Shown here in pieces: positions 16,135 through 28,060 of a stretch of 64,000 nucleotides of DNA (positions are counted from its first letter, which is position 1; every line of letters starts with the position of its first letter). The stretch spans positions 65,573,260 through 65,637,259 of the forward strand of contig NC_065530.1 in assembly GCF_020184175.1 (NCBI RefSeq). Reading direction: 5' to 3'. The translations under genes and the position numbers were made by a program. The stretch comes from Aphis gossypii (lineage: Eukaryota > Arthropoda > Insecta > Hemiptera > Aphididae). The notes under the pieces were generated by a model. It saw only the letters and a list, made by a program, of their open reading frames with translations. It was not told the DNA's origin and did no database searches.

Positions 16135-17658
16135 ATGAACCCGACCGTAGCGGCGGCTGTGCTGGTGGCGCTGATGTCGGCCCGTTCCGGCCACGGTATG
16201 GCGTACACGGTGTTCCAGGCGGTGGTCGAGTACTACCGGACGATAGCGCCGGATCCGGTGGACGCGGTCCCGGACGCGCCGTACGTCGACCGACAGTACG
16301 ACTTCGTGGTAGTAGGCGCCGGTTCCGGAGGGTCGGTGGTGGCCAACAGGCTGACCGAGGTGGGCGGCTGGACGGTGCTGCTGATCGAGGCCGGCGGTGA
16401 GGAGAACGCCATGACGGACGTACCGCTGCTGGTCAGCTACCTGATCGGCACGGGATTCGACTGGGACTACAGGACCGAACCGCAGGACGGCGTGTGCGGC
16501 GCGATGGAGGACCGCAGGTGCCGGTGGCCGCGCGGCAAAGTCATGGGAGGCACCAGCGTTATCAACTACATGATGTACACGCGAGGCGTGCCTGAAGACT
16601 ACGACCGTTGGGCCCGGCTGGGCAATGGCGGTTGGAGTTACGCGGACGTGCTTCCGTACTTCAAGAAATCAGAGGACCTGCAGCAAGACGGCCGGGTAGC
16701 CGCGTCTCCCATGGCGGCACACCTGCACGGCCGCGGAGGATATCTCAAAGTCCAGGAGCCGTCGTGGAGGACGCCGCTGGGACCGGCGTTCCTGCGAGCC
16801 GGCCGCGAGCTGGGCTACGACACGCCCGTCGACTACAACGGTCCGAGACCGCTCGGCTTTTCGTACGTGCTGGCCACCACGGACCGGGGCACCCGCTGTA
16901 GCGCGTCCAAGGCGTTCCTGCGACCCATCCGGAACAGACCCAACCTGACCGTGACCAAACGTGCGACGGTCACCAAAGTGCTCATCGATCCCGGCACGAA
17001 GCGCGCGTACGGCGTGCGGTTCGTCAAGAATCGTCGGACGTCGTCGGTGTACGCCCGCAAAGAGGTGATACTGTGCGCCGGGGCGTTGAACTCACCGCAG
17101 CTGCTCATGTTGTCGGGCGTGGGCCCTGCCGAACACCTGACCCAGATCGGCGTGCCCGTCGTCAGCGACCTCCGGGTCGGGTACAACCTGCAGGACCACG
17201 TGTCCATGGCCGGGTTGGTGTTCCTGGTCAATCAGTCGGTGACCATCGTCGAGAGCCGGTACCGGCACCCCAGGTACTTGGTCCAGTACGCCTTGAACGG
17301 CGACGGTCCACTGACCGTGCCCGGTGGCGCCGAGGCGGTCGCGTTCACCGCCACGCGGTACGCCACCAACGGGTCCGTGGTGCCCGACATGGAACTGGTG
17401 TTCGGTCCCGGAGCGCTGACCGGTGACACGGGAGGCTCGCTGCACCGGTTGTTCGGCATGCGCGAAGACTTCTACGAACGGGTGTACGGCGGATTCCGCG
17501 GCCGGGACGCTTGGGGCCTAGTGCCCATACTTTTGCGACCCCGAAGCCGCGGCAGGGTCATGTTGCGATCGGCCAATCCGTTTCACGCGCCTCTGCTTTA
17601 CCCCGGATACTTGTCCGACAGCCACGACCGCGACGTGCTTGTCGAAGGCATAAAACAG
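16135..17658 (+). CDS. GMC-family FAD oxidoreductase (glucose dehydrogenase-like), exon 1 of 2
   Basis: This exon encodes residues 1-508 of a 623-residue flavoprotein. Residues 1-23 look like a signal peptide (hydrophobic, Ala/Val-rich), so the enzyme is probably secreted. The ADP-binding motif GAGSGG is at residues 61-66, with the partner acid in the IEAGG segment near 85. The first GMC signature (PRGKVMGGTSVINYMMYTRG) spans 132-151 and the second (GALNSPQLLMLSGVG) 316-330. The reading frame runs into a stop three codons after a cag|gtatat donor at 17658, so splicing there in phase 0 is required; the next exon supplies the catalytic C-terminus. Total length matches insect glucose dehydrogenase paralogues. 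The exon is far richer in GC than its surroundings. The ATG chosen is the first in frame and directly precedes the signal peptide. Substrate cannot be inferred. Confidence 0.93.
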
Positions 17659-20600
17659 GTATATACTTAACGACAGCCGTACATGGTATTGCCAGCATAT
17701 TTTGATTTAAATTTCGTTCGGGTTTATCACGTCGATTATACTCTTATACATTTAACGTACGTGTGAAGTGGAACGCATAATAATATTATAGAATAATTTC
17801 TAGCCCGTATACCGTTCATCGATCATATTCTAGTGTGGCTATAATATGTCCCATTTCATACGAGTCTGTTTCTTTTAGTCATCATAGTTATACCGTTTTC
17901 CAGACAGACTACGGAACGGGAGTTTATCGTCCCGTTTTTTGCGTATTATTTTTTTTAAAAAATTTTAAACCAAAAATATAAATAACAGATAATAGTTTTA
18001 AAAGAACGGAGGTAGTAGAGTGCCAATTAAAATTAGCGAAAACCACGAGACATGTTGGCATATGCAATACAAACTAAAATATAGAATTCTAATTTATTAT
18101 AAACAATTATATTAGACATTGTTAAATCGTTTAATCTAATATCCAATCAAAAAATTTTAAAAATGTTATAACATCAAAAAAATTAAATTAATAAGTAATA
18201 AAGACAAATGATAATGCAATTTTTCTAATTTTTATCAAAAAAAATATAACCAGTATTAATATAGAACAATGTATTAATTTAAAAAAATGTATTAGTTTTG
18301 AAATGCAAGTCATTGTGGGAGGATTTTTACGAGATTTTACGTGATTTTACGAGATTGAGATAACAACAATTTTTATATTTTCTTGAAATGTTGAGTTTTT
18401 TTATAATATAAAATTTGTAAAATTCTTGTATACCCTAATAAATATAGTGATAGTTTATATCTTCTAATGTTTGAAAATATAAGTCAAATAAGTTAATGTT
18501 TCTTTCACAAAAATATTGAATATTAGGTATTAAACACGTATTAGTTTTAATTTTTGTAATTTGATGTACTAATCCCCAGATTAACAATTTGACAAATTTA
18601 AAATATTTACGATTTAGTAGTTACTTGGTATACTTAACATATTTAATAGTATAATTTTATTTACTATAATATTGCATATTAACTACAAACAATTTTCTTG
18701 AACAATCGTAAATATTTACAACCTACGATCGTATATTTATATTTTATTATGTCGTTTGTGTCAAATTATTAATGTAATAAAATATTGGTTAACATAGGCA
18801 CTGGCTAAAACCAAAAAAACTAAAAATCAACTTTTACTCCCGTAGGTCTACTATAGGTGTTTTTTTAGTGTCAGGGTAGAAGAAAAAAAGCGAAATACAT
18901 TTATACTCAGACCTTATACATCATAATATTTCCACACACTTTTGTACCAGTTATTATTACCCCATACTTTTACTACTACAACAAATGTATTCAATATTGT
19001 GCGTATTATCAAATAATAATAATATTATATTATAAATAATAAAACCCGTTTGACGACGGGGGCATTGAAATCGCTTTGACGGTTCGTCTGCACAAATTAA
19101 CTATACCAACACGTTCATATACTCGTATATCTATAAAATATAATATATAATATACGAGTATTATTACAATATACTTACTTCTATTATAGCTACTGCAGAT
19201 AATAATTTATGCGCAGCCAGACGACGACGATTTCGATACCGGAGGCAATGCCGCGGCGTGACGCGTCTGCTGCAGTTTTAATCACTCTTTTCTTACATAT
19301 ATAAACTTGACCAGTGTTGGTCGACATGATGTATTATAATATGCAATCGATAGCGATAGATTTTAATGTTGTTATTATTATTATTATTATGATAGTGCGT
19401 ACGACTTGTCATCCGAGTTATACGCGAGTGGGGAAAGAATGAAATCGAAAACCCGTTGACCAGACGACGAGCTTTACGATCACGCGATTTTTACTTGGCC
19501 ATATCGTTATGAAATCTCTCCGTGGTTGTTGCACACCCACACGACCACAGCCCCCGGTCGAGATGGCCTATTACATTAAACAGGATTATTCAGCGACCAT
19601 GCTTACTACCATTTCTTCATTTAACAATTAATGTATTTAAATAATATAATTTTTTTTAATTTTTAACGATTTAGTGTACTTAAAACTAAATTTTCAAATA
19701 TTTAGGTTTTTACACCATTCGAGGAATATTCTAGGACGGCGTTAACTTAATTTCTTAAAATTAAAACAATAATAAAATCGTTTTTTTCCTGTAAACCGTC
19801 AAATATATGATAATAATATTACGATGTTCTGAAATGTTTCCAAATTGAAATTCTGTGGATGAGCGTGCTCGGTGAATCGTCCTATTTAAGACGAGCAAAT
19901 ACGCCACCGCGTCTTTTTGTCTACGCAATTCGTTCGTGTGATCAAACAGCTGGAGATGATCAAATACTAACCTACACGTGTGATATATCTATGTAATATT
20001 TATTGTAATTGTACACAACATTATTATAGGTACTTTATTTGTTTCACAATCGTTTCGTCGGGCGATCACGACCGTAATTTTTTTTTGGTGGCACACGCGA
20101 TTCAAACGATCACGTCCGCTGACGACTTCTATATTCATATGATATAATACGACTAATTGCCGACTATATTATGATTTATATTTATCTTTTTCACCAATAC
20201 TAATTAACAGTATATAAACGCTGCCGTCATCGATGACTATAATGATTTCAATAAATACGATGATGATCAATGCACTCAGTTTTCTTTCCTCGAAAATTAT
20301 AAAGACTTCAAAGTTTAAAGCATAGATAATACATATTAATTAATGTGTACACACAGATAGGGCTCAAACAACAAACTTAAATTATTTTATAACGTCTGCA
20401 TGTATATTGTTTTAATGACCATTTCATTAGCATAATAATATATCATTTTCATAATTTAAGTAATGAATATTATATTATATTGATAGAAATTATTTTGCTT
20501 GTCCTTCAAAGTTATTTATCTATTCGAAAATTTATATATTTCTCAATACATTTCCAAACTTGTATGATGATTACATTTCAAATTACAATATTATCAGTTA

Positions 20601-23600
20601 ATTAAAACGTAATTTGCCTTTTATTCGTTTTGTCAGTTTTCTTTATAAATGTACTTATCAGTTACCATTAACGAGTTATCAATGTGCTAAATAGTAGGTC
20701 TAAATCATAATTAATTTAACAAAACACATTCTTCAATAATTATGGTATGTTTATAGTTTGACGAAATTCTACCGTAAATATTAACAACTCCTTAACTATT
20801 ATTTTGTCATTTAATCAAATATTTCCATTTTGTGTTAATAATATGTTACACAATTTAATGCTTATCATTTGATTGTTTTCAATTTCTTTTTTGTTTTATA
20901 ATTATTACTAAAAATTAAATATTTCAACATTCAGAAATAACAATGATAGTAATTCAAAATCATACAACTTTTTTAAAATATAAATGACGTATAAATAAAT
21001 AAATACATCAATCATTTTATTGATAACTGTACAACATGTATTGTTTTAGAATATTCAAATGGTATATTACATTAATTTAAAATTAACGTAGTGCATTTTA
21101 ATTTATTACATTATAAAAATATTAAATGTATACAAACTAACAATCAATTGCTTAAAAGGAATCTGCGAAGTTTTGTAATTATCTTGTACATAATATTATT
21201 TTATAAACATTTGTAAAATATGTATTAACATATAGTTTTTATATTAATCTTTAAATTCTAAAATCAATAAATTATCACAAATGTATGATACATCATAAAG
21301 TAAATAATAATATTATTCATGATAAGTGCGACCATAGTAATAATTAATAACTGTTATTAGCTTAATATAATATAGGTAGCACATTATCTTTACAATAATT
21401 ATTTGAAGATTGGTTTGTGAGTGGTGACTCATATACATTTTCACAATGAATTTATATAAAATATTGGCCGTGTAACACTAACCAAATAATACCTACCTTG
21501 AAATTTTACTGTCACAATTGTAAATATAATTTGAAATGATTATTGAATAAGAAATATAACATATTTACTATAATTACAGTGTGAGTGAATTAATATAATT
21601 GATGTTCAACAATATTTTCTAAATAGCTATGACCTTGCGAATTAGTTGCAACATAATAATATAAGATAAAATCATACTTTTTCTTCTTACCCATAAATAT
21701 GTAATTTTTGGATTTCCGATGTATTATAGGCAGTAATTTATATTTACCCATGAATATTTAAATATTTTCAGATTGCAAAATATAATTATTGAAAAGAGAC
21801 AAATTTTATTTTACTCGTTTCAATTCAACTTTCAAAAATTTTATAATACAGAAATATTACTTATAAGAGATTACTTATTCAAAAATAATATAATTTTAAA
21901 ATCAATGATGCTCAAACCACATTTTTTTTAAAGTATAAAAATAGATGCTTTTATTATTTTCTAAATAATTTTAGCAGTCAAAACAGATTTTGGTTCACGG
22001 TATCACCGACATAACTTTCTTACAGATGACTAAACATTTTAACAGTGTCTTAAAAAATCTATGATTTAGTTAACTTATAATTCTTCTAAAAAATTTTCAG
22101 ATATAATGGTTAAAAAATGTATGACAATAATATACTATTATTTGTGCCAAGACGATCTTCCAATTAAAATACAATCGGTTAGTGTATAAATACTATTTAT
22201 TGTACGGCGTGACGTATAGGCAATAGAGGTACATTGTTGCATTCAATCAAAATACATGTCATTATAATTATAACAATTATAACATGACATAATTGTATTA
22301 TGTTATCAATAATTGTAAATAAACCCTTTTTTACTTTATTAGTTATTACTAGGGCTAGGATTTATATGCAATAAAAAGTTGTAAAATATGCATTTTATTT
22401 ACCAAAATATGCAAAAATATGCAAAAACAAATTTTTATTATTTCTAGAGTATTATTATTTATCATAATTCAAAATTGTATTATTATTACATTAAAATATT
22501 GAATATTAGTTTATATTATATCATTATTACATGCTACTATAATGTGTTTTTTCAATAATTTTCAAATACAAACATCCAGCGATTTGAACGTAAAATAGAT
22601 TTATACTGACTTAAACTCCTTTCCACATCACACGATGTTATTGGTGCATATTTTAAATAATGCGATTTATCCTGGAGTTAATCAATATCAATTTCTTAGA
22701 TAGATAATATTTATACTTTTTATTTACAATAATTCGAGGGATAAACCAAAAATTATCGATTTTATGAAAAAAACACCATTTAAAATTAACAATAAATTAT
22801 AAAAATTTGAAAATTTAAGTTAAAAAAAGTCAAAATTCCAAAAATCTATAAATATGCAATTATATGCATTGTGTTCAAAATATGCAAAAATATGCAAAAA
22901 TAAATTGGTTCTATTTAAACGAGAATTAGCCAAATCGTGGACAAATCTGACAACCATTAAATTTGGACTTAAGGAAAAAAACATGCAAATGCATATAAAT
23001 CCTAGCCCTAGTTATTACCATACAACTATATTATAGATTTACTATTTTTGTTCAAATGTGTTTTAATAATCTTCTCTTAGTTTAGAGACTTTTATGGAGG
23101 ATCGGAATGTGTTTTAAAAAAGTGATTTTGTTTAAAATATTTTATACATTTACGTTTAAAACCTTTAAAAATACATACAATTGTATCGTAGTTTATACTA
23201 TAAAATGAACATTTTTTTTGTAGATCACGTTATATATACAACCATGCCACAGATAATATTATATAAATGATGTTATTTTATAATATGTAACTATATATTG
23301 CACTTGAAACAAAACATTGTTATAAATTAAATTTTTTTTTTTTTTGCATTGTTTAAAACATTACAAAAATATATTTGAAACAAAAAACAGAATTTATTTT
23401 AAACAAATACCTAAAACGTTTGTTTTGTATTGTTAAAAAAAACTGTTTATTTTCCGACCCTGTTTTTATGCCACTGAAGTTCTAAATGTGATTCCATGGG
23501 TCGTAACAATGAAAATAATATAAAATAACAGTAAAAAATATCATAATATTTGTTTTTATTTTTAATTGTTTTTTTTTCACTTCGTTTGATAATCATGTTG

Positions 23601-23603
23601 CAG
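17659..23603 (+). other. 5.9-kb intron of the second GMC gene
   Basis: This GT-AG intron (gtatat donor, ttgcag acceptor) separates the two coding exons in phase 0. It is mostly AT-rich, but stretches between about 19050 and 20250 are CpG-containing and include TATA-like strings (tatttaag near 19883, tatataaacg near 20211). A complete short hAT-type element sits at 22350-23010. No internal coding exon was seen, and the exon-exon join needs none. Confidence 0.75.
22350..23010. mobile_element. Non-autonomous hAT-type DNA transposon (661 bp)
   Basis: Perfect terminal inverted repeats (TAGGGCTAGGATTTATATGC at the left, its reverse complement at the right) are flanked by an exact 8-bp duplication gttattac at 22342-22349 and 23011-23018. 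An 8-bp duplication is the hallmark of the hAT superfamily. The interior is AT-rich with repeated atgcaaa motifs near both ends and no transposase that I can recognise. It lies in the GMC intron. Confidence 0.85.
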
Positions 23604-23951
23604 GCCATTGCTGTAAGCAAAACCCAAGCTTTCCAAAAATACGGATCTACGCTGTTGTCAGTGCCGTTTCCGGGCTGCGAACACGAGTCGTTCGGGTCGG
23701 ACGCATACTGGGGTTGTTCCATCAGGCAGTTGACCACCAACCTTCACCACCAGGTGGGCACGTGCAAGATGGGACCGGTCTCAGACCCAGATGCCGTGGT
23801 CGATCCAAAGTTGAGGGTGCGCGGTGTTAAAGGGCTCAGAGTAGTGGACGCGTCGGTCATACCACTCATACCAGGCGGTCATACCAACGCGATAACATTC
23901 ATGATCGGCGAGAAAGCGGCTGACATGATCAAGGAAAACTGGATCAAATAA
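23604..23951 (+). CDS. GMC-family FAD oxidoreductase (glucose dehydrogenase-like), exon 2 of 2
   Basis: This exon encodes residues 509-623 and TAA, joined in phase 0 to the exon ending at 17658 through a gttgcag acceptor. It opens AIAVSKTQAF and carries the catalytic C-terminal GMC block: NLHHQVGTCKMG with the active-site His near residue 557, DPDAVVDPKLRV, VVDASVIP, and the GGHTNA segment with the second active-site His near 601. All residues expected for catalysis are present, so the gene looks intact. Its protein closely matches the exon at 3187-3537, showing a tandem pair with the same intron position. A polyadenylation signal AATAAA lies at 24045-24050. Confidence 0.92.
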   Translation, partial: AIAVSKTQAFQKYGSTLLSVPFPGCEHESFGSDAYWGCSIRQLTTNLHHQVGTCKMGPVSDPDAVVDPKLRVRGVKGLRVVDASVIPLIPGGHTNAITFMIGEKAADMIKENWIK

Positions 23952-24044
23952 TTGAACCGATTGTGTAACGCTGTGAATGTTGGATAACATATGCTCGGTA
24001 GGTTCCGTGTTGAAATATTTTATCATTTTTTCGACAAATATCTA

Positions 24045-24050
24045 AATAAA
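24045..24050 (+). terminator. Candidate polyadenylation signal of the second GMC gene
   Basis: AATAAA about 94 bases after the TAA stop at 23951; first such hexamer downstream. Confidence 0.5.
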
Positions 24051-24429
24051 ATTATATTATTTGGGGGAAAAAAATTATTTTTTATCAGTTGTTACGCGTT
24101 GCGATGTATACGCTGTTTTATTCAGTTCTCACCAACATCATCTTACGTGAAACAATTTGTGTTCCAGGTGTGAATGACTAATGTGGTGATAAATCAATAA
24201 TTAAATAATGCCATGTCCTACATTATATTATTCATATCAATATAATATTGGACAATGTAATCGTTTTATGGAACAGATTCGCTGTCGTCGATACCTCTGT
24301 CCACATCTACAGTAATACACAACTAATCGATTGCACACATTTTGATTCAACAGATAATAGTGTTCATTCTATTAATGGAACTGTAAACTAAACGTGTACA
24401 TAAGAAGATTATAATGATATTATCTAGTC

Positions 24430-24478
24430 AAAAAAAAAAAAAAAATGTGCAATTTTGTTTGCATTTTTTTTTTTTTTT
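24430..24478. repeat. Poly-A / poly-T hairpin
   Basis: A run of 16 A followed by TGTGCAA, a short TTTTG loop, then TTTGCA and 15 T. The arms are complementary with one unpaired base. It could be a degenerate mobile-element end or a polymorphic homopolymer pair. Confidence 0.7.
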
Positions 24479-25074
24479 ATTATATTACCTAATACCTACC
24501 TATATTTAGTTTATTCCTATTTCTTTTTATGGATATTATGTAAAAATATTTTTCTATTGAACTATATCAAATATAATACGTATGACTTATAATTAAATGA
24601 ATTTTATTATGTTTTACTAAACTTCAAATCGAAAATTTAAGAAATACAATATACATATTATTATCTTAGTTTTAAAAAAGAATCATCTAGTGTAAGTGTG
24701 TAAATTATAAATAATGTAATTATACTTTAGCTGTTTTTCTTAATAACATTACTTTTTCTATTAGGTACGTTAATTGTAAGTTGTGAAATATAGTTAATAC
24801 TAAATAATATGAAATTTTTTATTTTATGAATAAATATATTTGACAATACATTGATGTAATATACCTAAATCCTAGGGTTTTTTCTCATTCACACGATTCC
24901 ACACAAAATAAATTTGTGACATTGCTGATTTTAATTTAAAAAATAATTTTAGACATCGAAAAATTTAAAATCTAGTATAAAGAAAGTGAACCTAGTTTAA
25001 AAGAAGCACACATGGATTCAAATGATAAACTTGGATAGTGGTTGAAGCGATTTTTCGCTTTACATTTCTCTTAC

Positions 25075-25118
25075 GTTGTAACTTGTAAGTTCATTCACTG
25101 AACTTACAAAGTTACAAC
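25075..25118. repeat. Near-perfect inverted repeat (19-20 bp arms, 5-base loop)
   Basis: Left arm GTTGTAACTTGTAAGTTCA pairs with TGAACTTACAAAGTTACAAC across a TTCAC loop, with a single one-base bulge. No gene is next to it. Confidence 0.8.
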
Positions 25119-26579
25119 TTATAAGTGTTAACTCTAATTTTTAATTAATTGTTTCATCGTGTAATTTTACTGACTTATTTTTATAACAATCAATTTCGAT
25201 AAAAATAAATATCATAATTACATTTTTTTTTTTTTTTTACCATAACTGGCCACATTGCAGTAATTTTTTTATGCAGAATTGCATGTTACACTCTGGTCAT
25301 ATAAAATAAATTTTTTAATTACGAAAATGTGCGGAATCAGGTATGCAAAAAGTGGAGTATCCGCATCGGCTCCCATTTGTCCGCTTTGGCTCCCACTATT
25401 CATTTGAAGGTGGCCGTATCGGCTCTAAAGTATTCCCTTCAGAAGGTGTATATTTTACGGAATCGGTTTAACGATTAGACCTGTTTTGTGCATACTGTGT
25501 TTTTTTTTACATGGCTGTCATAATTTTAAATACATATTTCTAACCTCAATAGCTAATATAATACTTAATATACTTGAACAACAATATTATTTAACCTTAT
25601 ATTATTTTTATGTACAAGTATTATAAAACAAAAAGAAAAAAAATATCACATAATTGGTAAAGATTTCGGACTTTTACTAACGGTGGTGTTTATCCTAAGA
25701 TTTACCGAATCTCGTTTATAAAAATCCAAACTTCAAAAACCATTAAGGGTTTGACCAAACTACTTTATATATCCTAGGTTTTACCTGTATTTAAACCTTT
25801 ACCGTAACATATATAATATATACTGATTACATGAATATTAGCTTAATAACTCGGCTTCGCCTGTGTAGTTTTCCACTTCCACCAAATACCAGCTATGGAT
25901 TTTTTTCTATTTTTACTAATTTTGACTTTCTTAGGTTAAATTGAAATTGAAAGGTTACAGATAAATAAAATAAAAAAATTCTAAATGATATTGAAAGTTG
26001 TTAGCAAATATAGGATTATCAATTCTCTATAATAACAAATTGTTTTGATAAATTATCAGTAGGGCTAGAATTTTAAAGTATATGCTTCTTTTTTTGTTAT
26101 ATGAGATAGAAATTTTGTAACCAAACCAAGTTATTTATTTAAACGGTAGGTCTTTATGTTCGGTTACTTAACTTCAAATATCTCTGTTTAAGGCAAAAAA
26201 TTTAAAAAAGAACCAAAAACCTAATCTGATATGTGAAAACTCAATTCGAATTACTTCAATGGTTTTGAAAGAGAACGATTGACAGCTTACAATATAAAAA
26301 ACAGCTATAATTTATAAGCAATTCAATTAAGATAGATGATATGTTTGATAGGTAATCTAGCTAGATATTAAATTATTAAAAAAAAAAAAATGCTAAATTA
26401 TAATTATACATGACTATATTACTATAATAACCATTTAACCACTTAAACTTTAATTAAAACTTTGAAATAAAAATAAATATATATATATATATTCATAATT
26501 GTATATAATTTTACTCATAGCTTGGTTACATAGCTTACATTCATAATATTCGTGTAATATTTTTCCGACATTTTATTAT

Positions 26580-27141
26580 TCACACACAAGCCGAACAACG
26601 TAATTTTCGCATAATGTCATCAAATGTTTTACTTAACACTTGGGCAGTACCTGAAATTACAATAAGCTAATTAACAATATTAAAGTTTATTGATTATTCA
26701 TTGAAATTCACAGAATACATAAAAATATATAGAAATCATTATTAGTAAATATCAATGTTAGTAAATAAAATGAAACAATATCAATGCTTACCAGAAATCC
26801 ATGTGCTTTCCATATATTGTTCGCGGTGCATTCTACCTTGTTTTGAAATTCCTGAAATTATAATAATAACAAATATTATTAACTATATTCCAACTAAATT
26901 CTTAAATGGGATTGTATTTAAAATTTAACTTAAAATATAAATATAAAATAAAATAGAACTTATTGTTTTTTTATAATAATAATATTTTATCATTTTAATT
27001 TATTTAGTTTATTTATTTTATTGTAAATAATAAATAAATACTATTAATTTTATAATTACCTAATAAACTTATGCCATCGGTCCAAAACGCAAACATAACA
27101 ATAAGAAGTACAACAAAAAGTATTTTTCTTAAGTCAAACAT
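26580..27141 (-). CDS. Small secreted peptide gene, three coding microexons (70 aa), divergent member of the cluster
   Basis: Not a single ORF; it is assembled from splice signals. Exon 1 is 27060-27141 (82 nt), exon 2 26792-26851 (60 nt) and exon 3 26580-26650 (71 nt, TGA stop). Introns are GT-AG (gtaatt/ttcag, gtaagc/ttcag) and both interrupt codons in phase 1. The joined frame gives 70 residues. It starts MFDLRKILFVV, is strongly hydrophobic to about residue 20, then WTDGISLL, a basic/polar middle (KQGRMHREQYMEST) and an end with two cysteines (LRCSACV). A signal peptide with a mature peptide of about 45 residues is predicted. The -SLL end of exon 1 and the phase-1 joins match the two + strand genes at 30167 and 34424, suggesting distant relatedness. 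A tatag acceptor lies 18 bases before the ATG, implying a non-coding first exon. Function is unknown; I recognise no domain. Confidence 0.72.
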
Positions 27142-27929
27142 TATTGAGATTTTAAATATCTATAAAAATAAATAGTTCAGTCATTAAAAATTATATAATA
27201 ATAAAATAACAAAAGTGTTATTCAAGCAACAGTAATATTATAACGTAAGTCCCCATAAATAATGTCTTTTTAAATTATAACAATGTATTGAATAAAGTAC
27301 AAATATATCATTTTGTCCAAATTTGAACTTAAAATGTGTATAAAAAATTGTTATGCTCATCCATTTTTTAGAATTTTTAGTACCATTAATTACTTATGGT
27401 GTATTGTGTTTTAAATTTTAAAACACCTTAGCTATAAAAATTGAAAGTTCAATACACTTTTACTAAAAAATAATTGTAATTTATAAATTTTCGTGGTTTT
27501 GATAAATTTTGTAAACATGTAAGAACATTTTTTTAAGAAGACTATTTTAAATTATAAATAGTTTCGGGTGGAGTATTTAATACCACTTTACATCGTAATC
27601 TAAATTTTCAATATTTATACAATATTGGTTCAAAATAATAAACTTTTATAAGATAATGTGTCAACATTTTGAAATCAAAAATGATGATAATATTTACTTC
27701 ATATGAAATATCTAGAAATTAATTATCGTAAAAATAATAAATGAATAGATTGATTCGCTAAATATTATAACGGTTTAAATACAAAACTCTTAATTAATTG
27801 AAAAATTGGGTATTTTTTCGAAATAACACAGTAATATGAAGAAAAAAACATAATATAGTCATAAAATTACATATTTACAATATTAATTTGTCATATCATA
27901 ATAAAAATTATATAAAGTATAGCATTTAC

Positions 27930-28060
27930 CTGAAATGCTCTCAAGTATTACAACAATTAAAAACTTTTTGCTAACTAATAAATTCAAGAACATAAAAAAA
28001 TAGTTTTAGTTTTGAATATCATTCTGCTGTGAAACACATTTATGTAATATTTAATCGAAA
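27930..28060 (-). other. Candidate non-coding first exon of the - strand secreted peptide gene
   Basis: Reading the - strand, a good donor (TTTCAG|gtaaat) ends an exon at 27930. It would splice to the acceptor (tttttatag) directly upstream of the ATG at 27141. The 5' limit given here is only approximate; no convincing TATA box fixes the start. Confidence 0.35.

Larger units (their letters stand above)
24051..26571. other. Intergenic AT-rich DNA with hairpins and degenerate repeat fragments
   Basis: No gene is visible. The stretch contains a poly-A/poly-T hairpin (24430-24478), a long near-perfect hairpin (25075-25118), a CpG-containing patch near 25350-25480 with repeated cggctccca / cggctcta words, and a fragment near 25850 (aactcggcttcgcctg) that looks like degenerate transposon sequence. 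A partial hAT-like end (tagggctagaattt) lies at about 26063. Confidence 0.4.

Noticed and set aside
16833..17445. Several ORFs on both strands inside the GMC exon
   Set aside because: Shadows of the GC-rich GMC coding frame, which alone carries FAD and GMC motifs.
22854..23036. 60-codon ORF at the right end of the hAT element
   Set aside because: It runs through the terminal inverted repeat and target duplication into flanking DNA, so it is not a gene.
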